Counted from the stretch's first letter, positions 8,762 to 18,467 are shown. The stretch: DNA of 64,000 nt from Hymenobacter properus (GCF_015694735.1 NZ_JADQDP010000003.1:992001-1056000), one strand, 5' to 3'. Notes: generated by a model from the letters alone, not told the origin. Numbers and translations: made by a program.

Positions 8762-10279
8762 CTAGTAATCGGTGTTCTGGGGGTCGAAGTTGGTCCAGCC
8801 GCTGGCCCAGTTGTCGGTGCTTTGGCCCGAGCCGCTGAAGGCGCCGATGTAGCTGGTGCGGGTGAAGAAGGAGTCCGAAACCTTGCTGTCGGTGAAAGCC
8901 GGGGGCACCACCGGGTTGGTGTTGGTGGCCGAGGTCCAGACGATGGGGGAGGTGGTGAGGGGCATAAAGCTCGGAGCCGTGAGGCTGAAGGGGTTGAGCA
9001 GGCGGGCCTCGTCGGCGTTGGTGTAGCGCTTGTTGCCGCTACCCGATTTGTAGAGCCAGCTCAGCGGGCCCATGGCTGCGCCAAAGGCCGCCGTGTCGGA
9101 GCTCATGCTCGTGGTGGGCGTGAGCGAACCCGCGCCGCCGGCCGGGCCGATGTAGATGATGTTCTTTTGGTTGCGGGTGGCGGCGGTGCCGGCGGCCATG
9201 CCCGCGATGATGTTGTTCTGGAAGCGCAGGTCGTTGCCGGCCACGTTGGCGGCGGTTTTGGCGTGGTCGAGCAGGATGCCAGCGGGGTAGCCCACCAGCA
9301 CCGAGTTCATGATGCTCTGGGCCGAGTTGCGGCGAATGTGCGCCGCGGCCACGTACTGCGAGCTGATGCCGCCCACGTTGCTGATGTTGTTCAGCGGCCC
9401 AATCACGGTCACGTTCGAGAAAGTGGCGCTCGTCTTGGGCAGGTTGTCGGAGGCGTTGGCGTCGTTGTCGCTCTCGAAGGCCTTCGAGCCCGACTGGTCG
9501 GCCTGCAGCGGGTCGCGGAGCGATACGGCAAACTGCACCTTGCCCGAGTAGCCGTTGTCGGTGTCGAAGTCGTCGTCGTAGCCGCGGTGGGCAATGAGGT
9601 ACTTGGCGTTGACGGTACCGCCAAACCACTCGTAGGAGTCGTCGCCGGAGTAGGACACCTGGATGTGGTCCAGCGTGGTGCCCGTGCCCACGGCGCACAG
9701 CGTCAGGCCGTTCACCTCGTTGTTGGGCGAGAAGGCGATGCCGCCGAACTCGATGCGCACGTATTGCAGGGTGCCGGAGTTGTCGGCTGCGTCGGTGCCG
9801 CCGTAGGTGGTGGTGGGGCCGCCTTCTACCACGGGCTTCACGCCGTTCACGATGCTGTTCACCGGGGCGTTGCCGCAGAGAATCACGCCGCCCCAGTCGC
9901 CGTAGTTGCGCGAGCCTTTAGGCTGGTTGGAAGTGAAGACGATGGGCTTGGCGGCGGTGCCGGCGGCAATCAGCTTAGCGCCGGGCTCCACGATGAGCGC
10001 GCCCTTCGAATCCTTGTCACCCTTGATGATGGTGCCGGGCTCGATGGTGAGCGTGGCGCCGGAGCGTACGTACACGTAGCCTTTCAGCAGGTATTTCGTG
10101 TCGGCTTTCCAGGTAGTGCTGGTTTTCACCTCGGTCACTTCCACGGTCTGGCCCGTGGTGGTACCGGTGTTGGTGTCGGGCGTCACGGTGGCTTCGTCTT
10201 TTTTGCAGGCCGCCAGGCTCAGCGAGAACAGGGCGAAGGCGAGCAGGGCACGCTGACGGAACGGGTTGAGAACTTGCAT
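8762..10279 (-). CDS. Beta-helix lipoprotein partnered with a TonB receptor
   Basis: 505 residues. A lipoprotein signal peptide ends in LSLAAC (lipidated Cys ~25), followed by a Thr-rich linker and then a repetitive region typical of right-handed parallel beta-helices: KGYVYVRSGATLTIEPG, GTIIKGDKDSKGALIVEPG, GDWGGVILCGNAPVN, VRIEFGGIAF and DHIQVSYSGDDSYEWFGG. Asp/Asn-rich turns suggest metal binding. No sorting domain is visible, so it probably sits on a membrane by its lipid. It lies directly downstream of a TonB-dependent receptor on the same strand (182 bases, filled by a repeat), an arrangement like SusC with its surface partner, although it is not a SusD homologue. The substrate is unknown. 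Confidence 0.8.
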   Translation of the reverse strand: MQVLNPFRQRALLAFALFSLSLAACKKDEATVTPDTNTGTTTGQTVEVTEVKTSTTWKADTKYLLKGYVYVRSGATLTIEPGTIIKGDKDSKGALIVEPGAKLIAAGTAAKPIVFTSNQPKGSRNYGDWGGVILCGNAPVNSIVNGVKPVVEGGPTTTYGGTDAADNSGTLQYVRIEFGGIAFSPNNEVNGLTLCAVGTGTTLDHIQVSYSGDDSYEWFGGTVNAKYLIAHRGYDDDFDTDNGYSGKVQFAVSLRDPLQADQSGSKAFESDNDANASDNLPKTSATFSNVTVIGPLNNISNVGGISSQYVAAAHIRRNSAQSIMNSVLVGYPAGILLDHAKTAANVAGNDLRFQNNIIAGMAAGTAATRNQKNIIYIGPAGGAGSLTPTTSMSSDTAAFGAAMGPLSWLYKSGSGNKRYTNADEARLLNPFSLTAPSFMPLTTSPIVWTSATNTNPVVPPAFTDSKVSDSFFTRTSYIGAFSGSGQSTDNWASGWTNFDPQNTDY

Positions 10280-10348
10280 AAGGAATGCTAAGAATTGGTT
10301 GGGGTGTGGTATTGAGAAGTTTGTTTTTGGGGGAGTCCGCCGGGCGAG

Positions 10349-10455
10349 ACCTCACCCCCTGACCCCCTCTCCTCGAGGAGAGGGGGCACCGGTCATGCGC
10401 GGTTTTGAATTGTCTGGCTCCCCTCTCCTGTGGAGAGGGGCCGGGGGTGAGGTTC
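10349..10455. repeat. Palindromic repeat of CCTCACCCCCTGACCCCC type
   Basis: The left part (GACCTCACCCCCTGACCCCC, then CTCTCCTCGAGGAGAG) and the right part (CTCCTGTGGAGAGGGG, then GGGGGTGAGGTTC) are complementary over most of their length, with two nested hairpins. It separates the receptor gene from the downstream lipoprotein gene. Confidence 0.8.
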
Positions 10456-10460
10456 TGCCG

Positions 10461-13289
10461 TTAGAAAGCCACTTTCACGCCGATGGTGGTGTAGGTGCCG
10501 CGGCGGTAGTCGGCCAGGCTGGGGTCGAGGTCGCGCTGGTATTTCTTGTCCTTGTTGAAGTCCTGGAGCAGGGTCACGCGCTGGTTCAGCAGGTCCTGCA
10601 CGCCCAGGTTGAGGGCCACGCGCTTGGTCAGGCTTTTGGTGAGCGAGAGGTCGATGGTGTGGCGCGGGGCCTCAATCACGTCGGGGTACTGGTCGGAGCC
10701 GGCGAAGAGGATGCGCGGGCCGAACACGTTGTAGAGGGCCGAGGCCTGCCAGCTACCCGATTCGTTCTGGTAATACAGGCCGGTGTTCACCACGTAGGGC
10801 GACTGGCCCTGTAGGGCGCGCTTGCTGTCCCAGGCCACAATACCGGGGCCGAGGTCGACCTGGCTCTTGATGAGCGAGAGGTTGAACACGCCGGTGAGGT
10901 TTTTCAGGCCGCGGGTGCCGATGAGGTCGTCGAGGAAGTTGAAGCTCTTGCGCACGTCCAGCTCCACGCCATAGGAGTAGGCGCTGGGGGCGTTGGCGAA
11001 GGAGTAGGCCAGGTTGGTGCTGGGGATGACGACGTTCTCAATCGGGTTCGTGAAGTTCTTGTAGAACACGCCCAGGTGCACCTGCTCGCCGGGGGTGGGG
11101 TACCACTCGTAGCGCAGGTCGTAATTGTCGATGGTGGCGACTTTCAGCGGGTTGGTCGGGTTGAGGTACAGCGAGCCGTAGTTCAGCACGTTGAAGTCGA
11201 AGTCGTAGTAGTAGAACGGGGCCGACTCGCGAAATTCCGGGCGGTTGAGGCTGCGGCCGTAGCAGGCGCGGAGCAGGCTGGTTTCGGTGAAATTGTAGCT
11301 CAGGTTGGCCGAGGGCAGCAGGTAGTTGGTGGTCACCGTCTGGTTGACGGGGGCGCCGTTCAGACCAGTGTTGATGATTTGCACGTTACGCTCGTAGCGG
11401 GCGCCGGTCAGCAGCTTCAGGCTGGGCGTAATCGGCACGTTGATGGAGGCGTACACCGCCTCCTGCTCGTTGCTGGCCGTGTAGCGGTAAGTCGAGTTGA
11501 TGTCTTCGCGCAGCTGGAAGCCGGTGCCGCCCACATTCTCGGGCGCGAACACCGTATTCAGTGGCAGGTTTTTCAACTGCTGGAAGCGGGTGCCGTCAGT
11601 GGGCGAGTAGCCGAAGGCGCGGGCCGTGAAGTCGCGCTTCTTGTATTCGAGATAGGTGCCGGCGGCCAGCTCGATTTCCCGCTCGCCCAAGCCCAGCAGC
11701 TTGTGCTTGCCGTTGGCGTTCAGGGTGTACACATGCTCATTTAGCTTCTGGTAGAGGCGGCCGGCGTTGATGACGTCGACTTGGCCGGGGGCCGGGGTCA
11801 GGATTTCCTGGCCCAAGCTGCCGTCGCTCAGCGGCACGTTGCGGTAGGCCACGCGGCGCAGGTCGGGCTCGTTCTTAGCCGAGTAGCCGTAGCCGGCCAC
11901 CCAGTCGAAGTTGGTTTTCTCGTTGTTGAAGACGTGGGTGCCGGCCAACTGGCCGGTGTAGGTGGTGCGGCCCTGGTAGCCCAGCGCGTAGGCCTTGCGC
12001 ACCAGCGTGTTGTCGCCGGCCGAGAAGTTGTCGCGGGTCGTAATCTGGTTGCGGCCAAACTGGTTGAACAAGTTGCGGAACTCCAGCTTGGTGCCGTTTT
12101 TCAGCAGAGCGCTGAAGTTCTGAATCAGGCCCAGGCGCACGTTGTTGGTGGCTTGCTCGTCCTGCAGGCGGTCGGTGCGCTGGCCGTCGGCGTCGTACAC
12201 GTTGCGGCCGATGCTGAAGCGCGTGAAGGCGTTGGTGTAGCTCAGCGAGGTGAGCGAGCCAATCTGCGTTTCGCCCAGCTTGATGTTGTCGAGGTAGGAG
12301 GCGTTGAAGCGCACATCGGGCATGGCCGTCATGCTGCGGATGCCGAAGCTGTTGCCCAGGTCGCGGGCCGAGGCGTCGCGCTGGGCCACCGAGCTGGCCG
12401 AGTTCAGCACCGGGAAGTTGCCCGGCAGGTCGCGGGCCGGGGCGCCGAAGCCGGCGAAATCGCCGTTGCTGCCCTTGTCGGTGTTGAAGTTGCTGAAGGT
12501 GGTGCCGTCGCGGTAGCCGCTCACGTAGCTGGCCGTGAAGCTGCGCTCGTCGAGGGCGGGCTTGCGCAGGTACACCTTCACGAGGCCGCCGGCGAAGTCG
12601 CCGGGCAGCTCGGGCGAGGGGTCTTTGAACACCAGCACGCGGTCCAGGAGGGCGCTGGGCACGATGTCGAAAGAGAAGGCCTTCTTGTCGGTTTCGGAGC
12701 TGGGCGCGGTCACGTCGTTCAGCCACACGGTGTTGTACCGCTCGCTGAGGCCGCGTACCTGAATGAAGCGGTTGTCGATGATGCTGACGCCGGGGATGCG
12801 GCGCACTACCTCGGCCGCGTCGCGGTCCTGCGATTTCACAATCTGCTCCGACGAGATGCCGCTCACCACCACGTTGGCCTGGCGGATTTCGGTGATAACC
12901 GAGATTTCGGTGTTAGTGCGGCGCACGCCGCGCACCACCACTTCGTCGAGCGCCTTGCTGTCTGATTTGGCGGTGGTGTTGATGACTGTGGTTTTGCCGG
13001 GCTCTACCGCCACGTCGGGCAGCGAGGTGCTGATGTAGCCGACCGAGGAAATGACGAGGGTGTAGGTGCCTTTGGGCACGCGCTCGAGATGGAAGCTGCC
13101 GTCGACGTCGGTTTGGGTGCCGAGGGTGGTGCCTTCGAGGCGGACCGTGCCGCCGATGATGGCTTCCTGGGTGGCGGCGTCTTTTACGAGGCCCTTGATG
13201 GTGCCGGTCGTTTGGGCGAAGACGCTATTGCTGAAAAATAAGCTCAGCAATATAGTTAATAAATGTCGGTAATTAATAGTGTTTTCCAT
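10461..13289 (-). CDS. TonB-dependent outer-membrane receptor
   Basis: 942 residues. Signal peptide (ending SVFAQ), a carboxypeptidase-regulatory-like Ig domain (TGTIKGLVKDAATQEAIIGG, ~residues 27-110), a plug domain with a TonB-box-like ALDEVVVRG and VSGISSEQIVKSQDRDAAEV (~115-240), and a beta barrel ending in TTIGVKVAF with the terminal Phe typical of BAM substrates. It should import a ligand across the outer membrane using TonB energy. The cargo is not evident; the linked beta-helix lipoprotein is its probable partner. The start is supported by the signal peptide and by a -7 element only 9 bases upstream. Confidence 0.92.
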   Translation of the reverse strand: MENTINYRHLLTILLSLFFSNSVFAQTTGTIKGLVKDAATQEAIIGGTVRLEGTTLGTQTDVDGSFHLERVPKGTYTLVISSVGYISTSLPDVAVEPGKTTVINTTAKSDSKALDEVVVRGVRRTNTEISVITEIRQANVVVSGISSEQIVKSQDRDAAEVVRRIPGVSIIDNRFIQVRGLSERYNTVWLNDVTAPSSETDKKAFSFDIVPSALLDRVLVFKDPSPELPGDFAGGLVKVYLRKPALDERSFTASYVSGYRDGTTFSNFNTDKGSNGDFAGFGAPARDLPGNFPVLNSASSVAQRDASARDLGNSFGIRSMTAMPDVRFNASYLDNIKLGETQIGSLTSLSYTNAFTRFSIGRNVYDADGQRTDRLQDEQATNNVRLGLIQNFSALLKNGTKLEFRNLFNQFGRNQITTRDNFSAGDNTLVRKAYALGYQGRTTYTGQLAGTHVFNNEKTNFDWVAGYGYSAKNEPDLRRVAYRNVPLSDGSLGQEILTPAPGQVDVINAGRLYQKLNEHVYTLNANGKHKLLGLGEREIELAAGTYLEYKKRDFTARAFGYSPTDGTRFQQLKNLPLNTVFAPENVGGTGFQLREDINSTYRYTASNEQEAVYASINVPITPSLKLLTGARYERNVQIINTGLNGAPVNQTVTTNYLLPSANLSYNFTETSLLRACYGRSLNRPEFRESAPFYYYDFDFNVLNYGSLYLNPTNPLKVATIDNYDLRYEWYPTPGEQVHLGVFYKNFTNPIENVVIPSTNLAYSFANAPSAYSYGVELDVRKSFNFLDDLIGTRGLKNLTGVFNLSLIKSQVDLGPGIVAWDSKRALQGQSPYVVNTGLYYQNESGSWQASALYNVFGPRILFAGSDQYPDVIEAPRHTIDLSLTKSLTKRVALNLGVQDLLNQRVTLLQDFNKDKKYQRDLDPSLADYRRGTYTTIGVKVAF

Positions 13290-13297
13290 TCGGGCAG

Positions 13298-13305
13298 CAA
13301 AACTA
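13298..13305 (-). promoter_or_regulatory. -7 element TAGTTTTG close to the receptor start
   Basis: Exact TAnnTTTG on the minus strand, ending 9 bases before the ATG at 13289, which implies an almost leaderless mRNA. Confidence 0.45.
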
Positions 13306-13509
13306 CCCGGATGAAGTTGCGGTGAAATTTCCTCTGAATTATGAAATGGTTAACGGGCCGAAAGTGGTCCGAAAAGCGAGGTTTTCAGGCCTTATGTTAC
13401 CGGCAGGTTATGGGAAAAAGTGAAATACAACAATTCGGAAACGCGCCCGAGGGTGAGGCCGCGGTTAGGGGGCCGGACCTTTGTACCGTTAATCAACTCC
13501 CTCATTTTT

Positions 13510-16500
13510 ATGTCGATTCGACACACATTTACGCAGTTGTTTTTGCTGGTGCTGTTGGGCTGCTCGCAGTTCGCCATGGCCCAGGTAACCACCTCCGCGC
13601 TGAGCGGCAAGGTGACCTCTGACAAAGGCGAGGACCTGATTGGGGTGACGGTGGTGGCCACCAACCTGCCCACCGGCACCAAGCGCGGCACCGGTACCGA
13701 AATGGACGGCCGCTTCACCATCCCGAACCTGGCGCCCGGCGGACCCTACTCCGTGACGGTAACTTATGTAGGCTTCAAGGAGCAGAAAGTTGACAACGTA
13801 TTCCTGACGCTGGGCAATACCACCCGGCTCAACTTCGTGCTGGTGACCGAAACCCAGCAGCTGAACGAAGTGGTAGTGACCGGCAACACCCAGGCCACCA
13901 AAACCGGCGCCGGCACCAACGTGGGCTCGGCCGCCATTCAGCAGCTGCCCACCATCTCGCGCAGCTTGTCGGACTTCACCCGCCTCGACCCGCGCAACTC
14001 GAATGGCTCCTTTGCCGGCAGCTCGTTTCGCTACAACAACGTGACGCTGGACGGCGCCGTGAACAACGACGCCATCGGCTTCTCGCCCTCGCTGGGCGGC
14101 CAGAGCGGCACCAGCGGCCTGCCCGGCGGCTCGGCCCGCTCGAACCCCATTTCGCTGGATGCCATTCAGGAAATTCAGGCCCAGGTGGCCCCTTATGATG
14201 TAAAGCTGGGCAACTTCACCGGCGGCTCGGTGAATGCCGTGACCCGCTCGGGCACCAACGAATTCACGGGTTCGGTGTACGGCTACGGCCGCAACCAGAA
14301 CGTGACCGGCCGCAGCATCGACGGCGATAATGCCCGCATTGGCTCCGATTACCACGACTACCAGACGGGCTTCCGCATCGGCGGGCCCATCATTAAGAAC
14401 AAGCTGTTCTTCTTTACGAACGCCGAAATTGCCCGCCGCCAGGAGCCGCAGTTCTACGGCGCTGGCACGGCTGGCTCGCCCGTGACCCAGGATTTGGCTC
14501 AGGTGATTTCGGCCAAGCTGAACAACTACAACACCGTGACCAGCGACGGCAACGGCGGCGTGGTGCGCAACACCAACGGCACGCCGGTTCTGAGCACTGC
14601 CCGCTACAACGTAGGCGACTACAACGACTACAACATCCACGCGAACAGCAACAAGATTTTCGGCCGCCTCGACTGGAACCTGGACGAGAAAACCAGCATT
14701 GCGCTGCGTCACAACTACATTAAGTCGGAAGCCACCAATCTGGAGCGCTCGGGCAGCTTGTTCAAGTTTGGCTCGCAGGACTACACGCAGCACAACATTC
14801 AGAACTCGACGGTGCTGGAAGCGAAGAGCAACTTCAGCAGCAAGTTCTCGAACAACCTGATTCTGGGCTACACCAACATCCACGACTACCGCGACCTCAT
14901 CGGCGGGCAGGCCAACCTCTACCCGGCCGTGCAGATTAACGGCGTGGGCACCAGCCTGGGCACGCCCGGCACGGCTACTTACTACGCCGGCTCGAACCAG
15001 ATTCTGCTGGGTTCGGACCGCGAGGCCAGCATCTTCAACACCCGCCAGCGCACGTTTGAGCTCACCGACAACTTCACCTACTACGTGGGCGCGCACGCCC
15101 TCACGCTGGGCACGCACAACGAGTTCTACCACATCGACTACGGCTTCATCAACTCCTGGAACGGCCGCATCGAGTACAACAACGTGAACGACTTCCTGAA
15201 CGACCGGCCCAGCCGCATCCGCGGTACCTACAACAACGGCACGCAGGGCGACAACTCGTACGCTTACAACTACAACAACCCCTCGGCGGCCTTCAACATC
15301 AACTTCTACAGCGCCTACCTGCAGGACGAGTGGAACGTGAACGACCGCCTGAAAATCACGCCTGGCATCCGCTTCGATATCGCCTCGCTGCCCACCAAGC
15401 CCACCCTGAACACGGCCTTGGTAAACAACCCGCAGAACGACGCCAAAACGCTGAACCAGACCTACACCCACACGCCCTGGGCCGAGCTGAACAACAACTA
15501 CCTGGGCCAGGTGCAGTTTTCGCCCCGCCTGGGCTTCAACTACGACGTGAAAGGTGACCAAAGCTTCGTGGTGCGCGGCGGCTCGGGCATCTTCACCGGC
15601 CGGGTGCCCTTTGCCTGGTTCGGCTACGCCTACTACAACAACGGCGTGAACTTCAACTCGGTGGACTACAACAACATTCAGGCTTCGACCAACACCGGCG
15701 TGAAAACCGTGTACCTGAACACCGACCCCAACCTGATTTACGCCCAGCTGCCGGCCGCCAACTACAACGCCGCCAACCCCAAGAACGGCCCCACGGAGGT
15801 CAACCTGATTGACAACAACTTCAAGATGCCCAAGGTGTGGCGCTCGTCGCTGGCCCTGGACTTCAAGCTGAAAACCGGCACGCGCTTCTCGGTGGAAGGC
15901 CTCTACACCAAGACCTTGCAGGACGTGAAGTTCCAGAACATCAACCTGACCGACAACGTGACCTACCTGGCCAACGGCCCCACGCAGACGCCCGTGTATT
16001 CGGCCCCGGCCGGTGGCAGCACCCGCGTAAACTCGGGTTTCTCGAACGCCTTCTTCCTGACCAACACCACCCAGGGCTACCGCTACCAGCTCACCGGCTC
16101 GGTGGGCCAGACCATCAACAACCTGGTTGACGCCTCGGTGGCCTACACCTACGGCAAGAGCTACGACATCAGCAACGGCATCCGGAACTCGCCGCAATCG
16201 AACTGGGAGCTGAACCCGGCCCTGAACGTGAACGACCCGGCCCTGGCCTACTCGAACTTTGACCTGCGCCACCGCGTGGTGGCTTCCATCAACGTGCACA
16301 AGAACTTCGCCCAGCGCTTCACCGGCTACTTCACCTCGGTGCTGACCTATGCCAGCGGCTCGCCCTTCACCTGGACCTACACCAACTACAACTTCGGCAA
16401 CGGCCAGCAGAACAACGTGCAGCTGGCCTACATCCCGGCCACGGCCTCGGACATCGCCATCGTGAGCCGCGCGAACGACCAGAGCCCCTACCTGCTCGAC

Positions 16501-16962
16501 GCCGGTAAAAACGCCGCCTTCAACAGCTTTATCGACGGCGACAGCTACCTGAGCACCCGCCGCGGCCAGTACACCGAGCGCAACGCCGGCCGCACCCCCT
16601 GGAACAACCAGGCCGACATCCGCCTGATGCTGGAAGCCAAGCTCGGCAGCCTCGAAGCCAACGAGGCCGGCATCGTGCCTAAGGGCCACACTATCCAGAT
16701 TTCGCTCGACATCATCAACTTCGGCAACCTGCTGAACAGCAACTGGGGCCGCCAGTACTTCGTGCCGAACACCTTCAACTCGACGCTGGGCACCGGCCTC
16801 ACCCAAGTGGGCTACATCAACAGCGCTGGCACGGTGAGCAGCAGCTACAACGCTGCCACCTACAACCGCCCGGCCTTCACCTACGGCACCCCCGCCACCT
16901 ACTCGGTGGACCAGCTGGCCTCGCGCTGGCAGGGCCAGCTGGGCCTGCGCTACTCGTTCTAA
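13510..16962 (+). CDS. Oar-like TonB-dependent receptor
   Basis: 1150 residues. Signal peptide (MSIRHTFTQLFLLVLLG ... FAMAQ), a carboxypeptidase-regulatory-like domain (TSALSGKVTSDKGEDLIGVT, ~residues 25-110), a plug with QQLNEVVVTGN and the SGTNEFTGSVYGYGRN signature seen in Oar-type adhesin/receptor proteins, then a long Tyr/Asn-rich barrel ending in LGLRYSF. The Oar family takes part in outer-membrane transport or protein export; no substrate can be read from sequence. The start is the ATG at 13510; the frame is open upstream to 13420, but that leader (MKYNNSETRPRVR...) precedes the signal peptide. A near-consensus GACCTTTG lies at 13476. Confidence 0.92.
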   Translation: MSIRHTFTQLFLLVLLGCSQFAMAQVTTSALSGKVTSDKGEDLIGVTVVATNLPTGTKRGTGTEMDGRFTIPNLAPGGPYSVTVTYVGFKEQKVDNVFLTLGNTTRLNFVLVTETQQLNEVVVTGNTQATKTGAGTNVGSAAIQQLPTISRSLSDFTRLDPRNSNGSFAGSSFRYNNVTLDGAVNNDAIGFSPSLGGQSGTSGLPGGSARSNPISLDAIQEIQAQVAPYDVKLGNFTGGSVNAVTRSGTNEFTGSVYGYGRNQNVTGRSIDGDNARIGSDYHDYQTGFRIGGPIIKNKLFFFTNAEIARRQEPQFYGAGTAGSPVTQDLAQVISAKLNNYNTVTSDGNGGVVRNTNGTPVLSTARYNVGDYNDYNIHANSNKIFGRLDWNLDEKTSIALRHNYIKSEATNLERSGSLFKFGSQDYTQHNIQNSTVLEAKSNFSSKFSNNLILGYTNIHDYRDLIGGQANLYPAVQINGVGTSLGTPGTATYYAGSNQILLGSDREASIFNTRQRTFELTDNFTYYVGAHALTLGTHNEFYHIDYGFINSWNGRIEYNNVNDFLNDRPSRIRGTYNNGTQGDNSYAYNYNNPSAAFNINFYSAYLQDEWNVNDRLKITPGIRFDIASLPTKPTLNTALVNNPQNDAKTLNQTYTHTPWAELNNNYLGQVQFSPRLGFNYDVKGDQSFVVRGGSGIFTGRVPFAWFGYAYYNNGVNFNSVDYNNIQASTNTGVKTVYLNTDPNLIYAQLPAANYNAANPKNGPTEVNLIDNNFKMPKVWRSSLALDFKLKTGTRFSVEGLYTKTLQDVKFQNINLTDNVTYLANGPTQTPVYSAPAGGSTRVNSGFSNAFFLTNTTQGYRYQLTGSVGQTINNLVDASVAYTYGKSYDISNGIRNSPQSNWELNPALNVNDPALAYSNFDLRHRVVASINVHKNFAQRFTGYFTSVLTYASGSPFTWTYTNYNFGNGQQNNVQLAYIPATASDIAIVSRANDQSPYLLDAGKNAAFNSFIDGDSYLSTRRGQYTERNAGRTPWNNQADIRLMLEAKLGSLEANEAGIVPKGHTIQISLDIINFGNLLNSNWGRQYFVPNTFNSTLGTGLTQVGYINSAGTVSSSYNAATYNRPAFTYGTPATYSVDQLASRWQGQLGLRYSF

Positions 16963-17015
16963 TGGTTAATGACTAACGGTTAGTGGTTAATAGCCACTGA
17001 CTGTGCAAAATTGAT

Positions 17016-17049
17016 AAGCCGGCTCTGACAATCAGAGCCGGCTTTTTTG
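17016..17049 (+). terminator. Rho-independent terminator of the Oar-like gene
   Basis: Perfect 13-bp stem AAGCCGGCTCTGA / TCAGAGCCGGCTT with a three-base loop and a T run. Confidence 0.9.
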
Positions 17050-17076
17050 TTGGGGCAGGGCTTGAAGGTTGCGGCC

Positions 17077-17084
17077 TAGCTTTG
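17077..17084 (+). promoter_or_regulatory. -7 element TAGCTTTG
   Basis: Exact TAnnTTTG, 37 bases before the TTG start of the glycosyltransferase. Confidence 0.45.
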
Positions 17085-17120
17085 TAAAAGGATTAATCAT
17101 TAATCACGGACCGTTAATCA

Positions 17121-18326
17121 TTGAAGACGCCCCGCGTTCTACACCTCCCCAAGTGGTACCCCAACCGCTTCGACGACCAGGACGGCGATTTCGTGGGCCG
17201 GCACGTGGCGGCCATTGCGGCGCACGGCGGGGTGGATGCGGCGGTACTCTTTGCCGCCGTGGCGCGCGGGCCGCTGCCGACATTAACGGAGGCAGAGGAA
17301 GACTTTAGCGGCCCCGTGCCTACGCTGCGCTACTACTACCGCGCCGCTCCTACGGGCTTGGGCTTCGTTGATAAACCGCTGAAGCTGCTGTTGTATTTCT
17401 GGTGCCTGTTGCGCGGCTACCGGCGGCTGCGGCGGCACTGGGGCGGCCAGCGGCCCGATGTGGTGCACGTGCACGTGCTGTTGCGCACGGGTCTGTTTGC
17501 CTGGGCACTGAAGGCAGTGCGCGGCATCCCATACATTATCACCGAGCACTGGACGCTGTACTTGCCTCAGCGGTCGGGCGGTATTACCTGGCTGCGGCGA
17601 GTGCTCACGCGGGCGGTGGTGCGCCGGGCGGCGGCGCTGCACACCGTATCGGGTGGGCTGCGCGATGCCATGGCGGCGTTGGGCTTTGTGAATGCAAATT
17701 CGGTGGTCATTGCCAACGTGGTCGATACGGACTTATTTCAGCCAAACTACCAATTCATTAATCCACCAATCCACCAGCCCACCTTACTGCACGTTTCTGC
17801 CTTTCACAACAAGGTGAAAAACCTCTCGGGCGTGCTGCGGGTAGTGGCCCGGCTTCGCAACGCGTGGCCCGGCCTGCGCCTGCGCATTGCCGGCTACGGG
17901 CCCGATGAGCAGGCGCTGCATGACTACGCCACTTCGCTCGGCGTGCTGACTGATGGCACGGTGGAATTTCTGGGTAAGCTGCCGCACGAGGCCGTAGCCG
18001 CCGAAATGGCCCGTGCTACCGCCCTTGTTTCCTTTAGTCGGGCCGAGACGTTTGGCTGCGTGCTGCTTGAAGCGCGAGCCTGCGGCTGCCCGGTGGTGGC
18101 CACGCGCACCGGCGGCGTGCCCGAATTATTTCAGCCCGAAAACACCTTCGGCCTGCTGGTGACCCCCGACGACGAAGCCGGCCTGGAAGCGGCCCTTACA
18201 GCTGTGCTCAGCGGTTCGGAACAGTTCGATGCCGCACGCCTACGGGCCGATGTGGCAGCGCGGTGCGCGCCGCAGGCGGTGGGCGCGGCGTTTGGAGCAG
18301 TGTACCGGCAGGTGCTGGGCCATTAG
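17121..18326 (+). CDS. Glycosyltransferase family 4
   Basis: 401 residues. A GT-B retaining glycosyltransferase that adds a sugar from a nucleotide donor to a glycan on the cytoplasmic face of the membrane. The N-terminal acceptor domain starts VLHLPKWYPNRFDDQDGDF, includes DVVHVHVLLRTG and ITEHWTLY; the C-terminal donor domain has LRLRIAGYGPDE, the EX7E-type region SRAETFGCVLLEARACGCPV and GGVPEL. The start is a TTG, chosen because the family pattern begins immediately after it; there is no in-frame ATG nearby. Around residues 208-220 the peptide NYQFINPPIHQPT is encoded by sequence like the intergenic repeats, an apparent in-frame insertion. A flippase-like gene follows, so the two may belong to surface polysaccharide synthesis. 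Confidence 0.9.
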   Translation: MKTPRVLHLPKWYPNRFDDQDGDFVGRHVAAIAAHGGVDAAVLFAAVARGPLPTLTEAEEDFSGPVPTLRYYYRAAPTGLGFVDKPLKLLLYFWCLLRGYRRLRRHWGGQRPDVVHVHVLLRTGLFAWALKAVRGIPYIITEHWTLYLPQRSGGITWLRRVLTRAVVRRAAALHTVSGGLRDAMAALGFVNANSVVIANVVDTDLFQPNYQFINPPIHQPTLLHVSAFHNKVKNLSGVLRVVARLRNAWPGLRLRIAGYGPDEQALHDYATSLGVLTDGTVEFLGKLPHEAVAAEMARATALVSFSRAETFGCVLLEARACGCPVVATRTGGVPELFQPENTFGLLVTPDDEAGLEAALTAVLSGSEQFDAARLRADVAARCAPQAVGAAFGAVYRQVLGH

Positions 18327-18385
18327 TTGAGGTCCGGAAAAGCTTCATGCCTAGCGCGGCCAAGGTGTTTCGCGTGTGGTCCGTT

Positions 18386-18467
18386 TGTCATCCTGAGCGC
18401 AGCGAAGGACCTTATCACACCAGAGCTTTCTGAGGTGATAAGGTCCTTCGCTGCGCTCAGGATGACA
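18386..18467. repeat. Dispersed palindrome, TGTCATCCTGAGCG family
   Basis: Same arms as at 8586, with a very short loop (CACACCAGAGCTTTCTGAGG). Confidence 0.9.

Larger units (their letters stand above)
16963..17119. repeat. GGTTAATGACTAACGG inverted words flanking a terminator
   Basis: TTAATGACTAACGG words after the receptor stop (16963-16995) are complementary to ATTAATCACGGACCGTTAATCA words before the next gene (17090-17119). The terminator lies between them. Confidence 0.4.

Noticed and set aside
13489..16806. 1105-codon minus-strand frame antisense to the Oar-like receptor
   Set aside because: Same composition artefact; the plus strand has a full receptor with a signal peptide.
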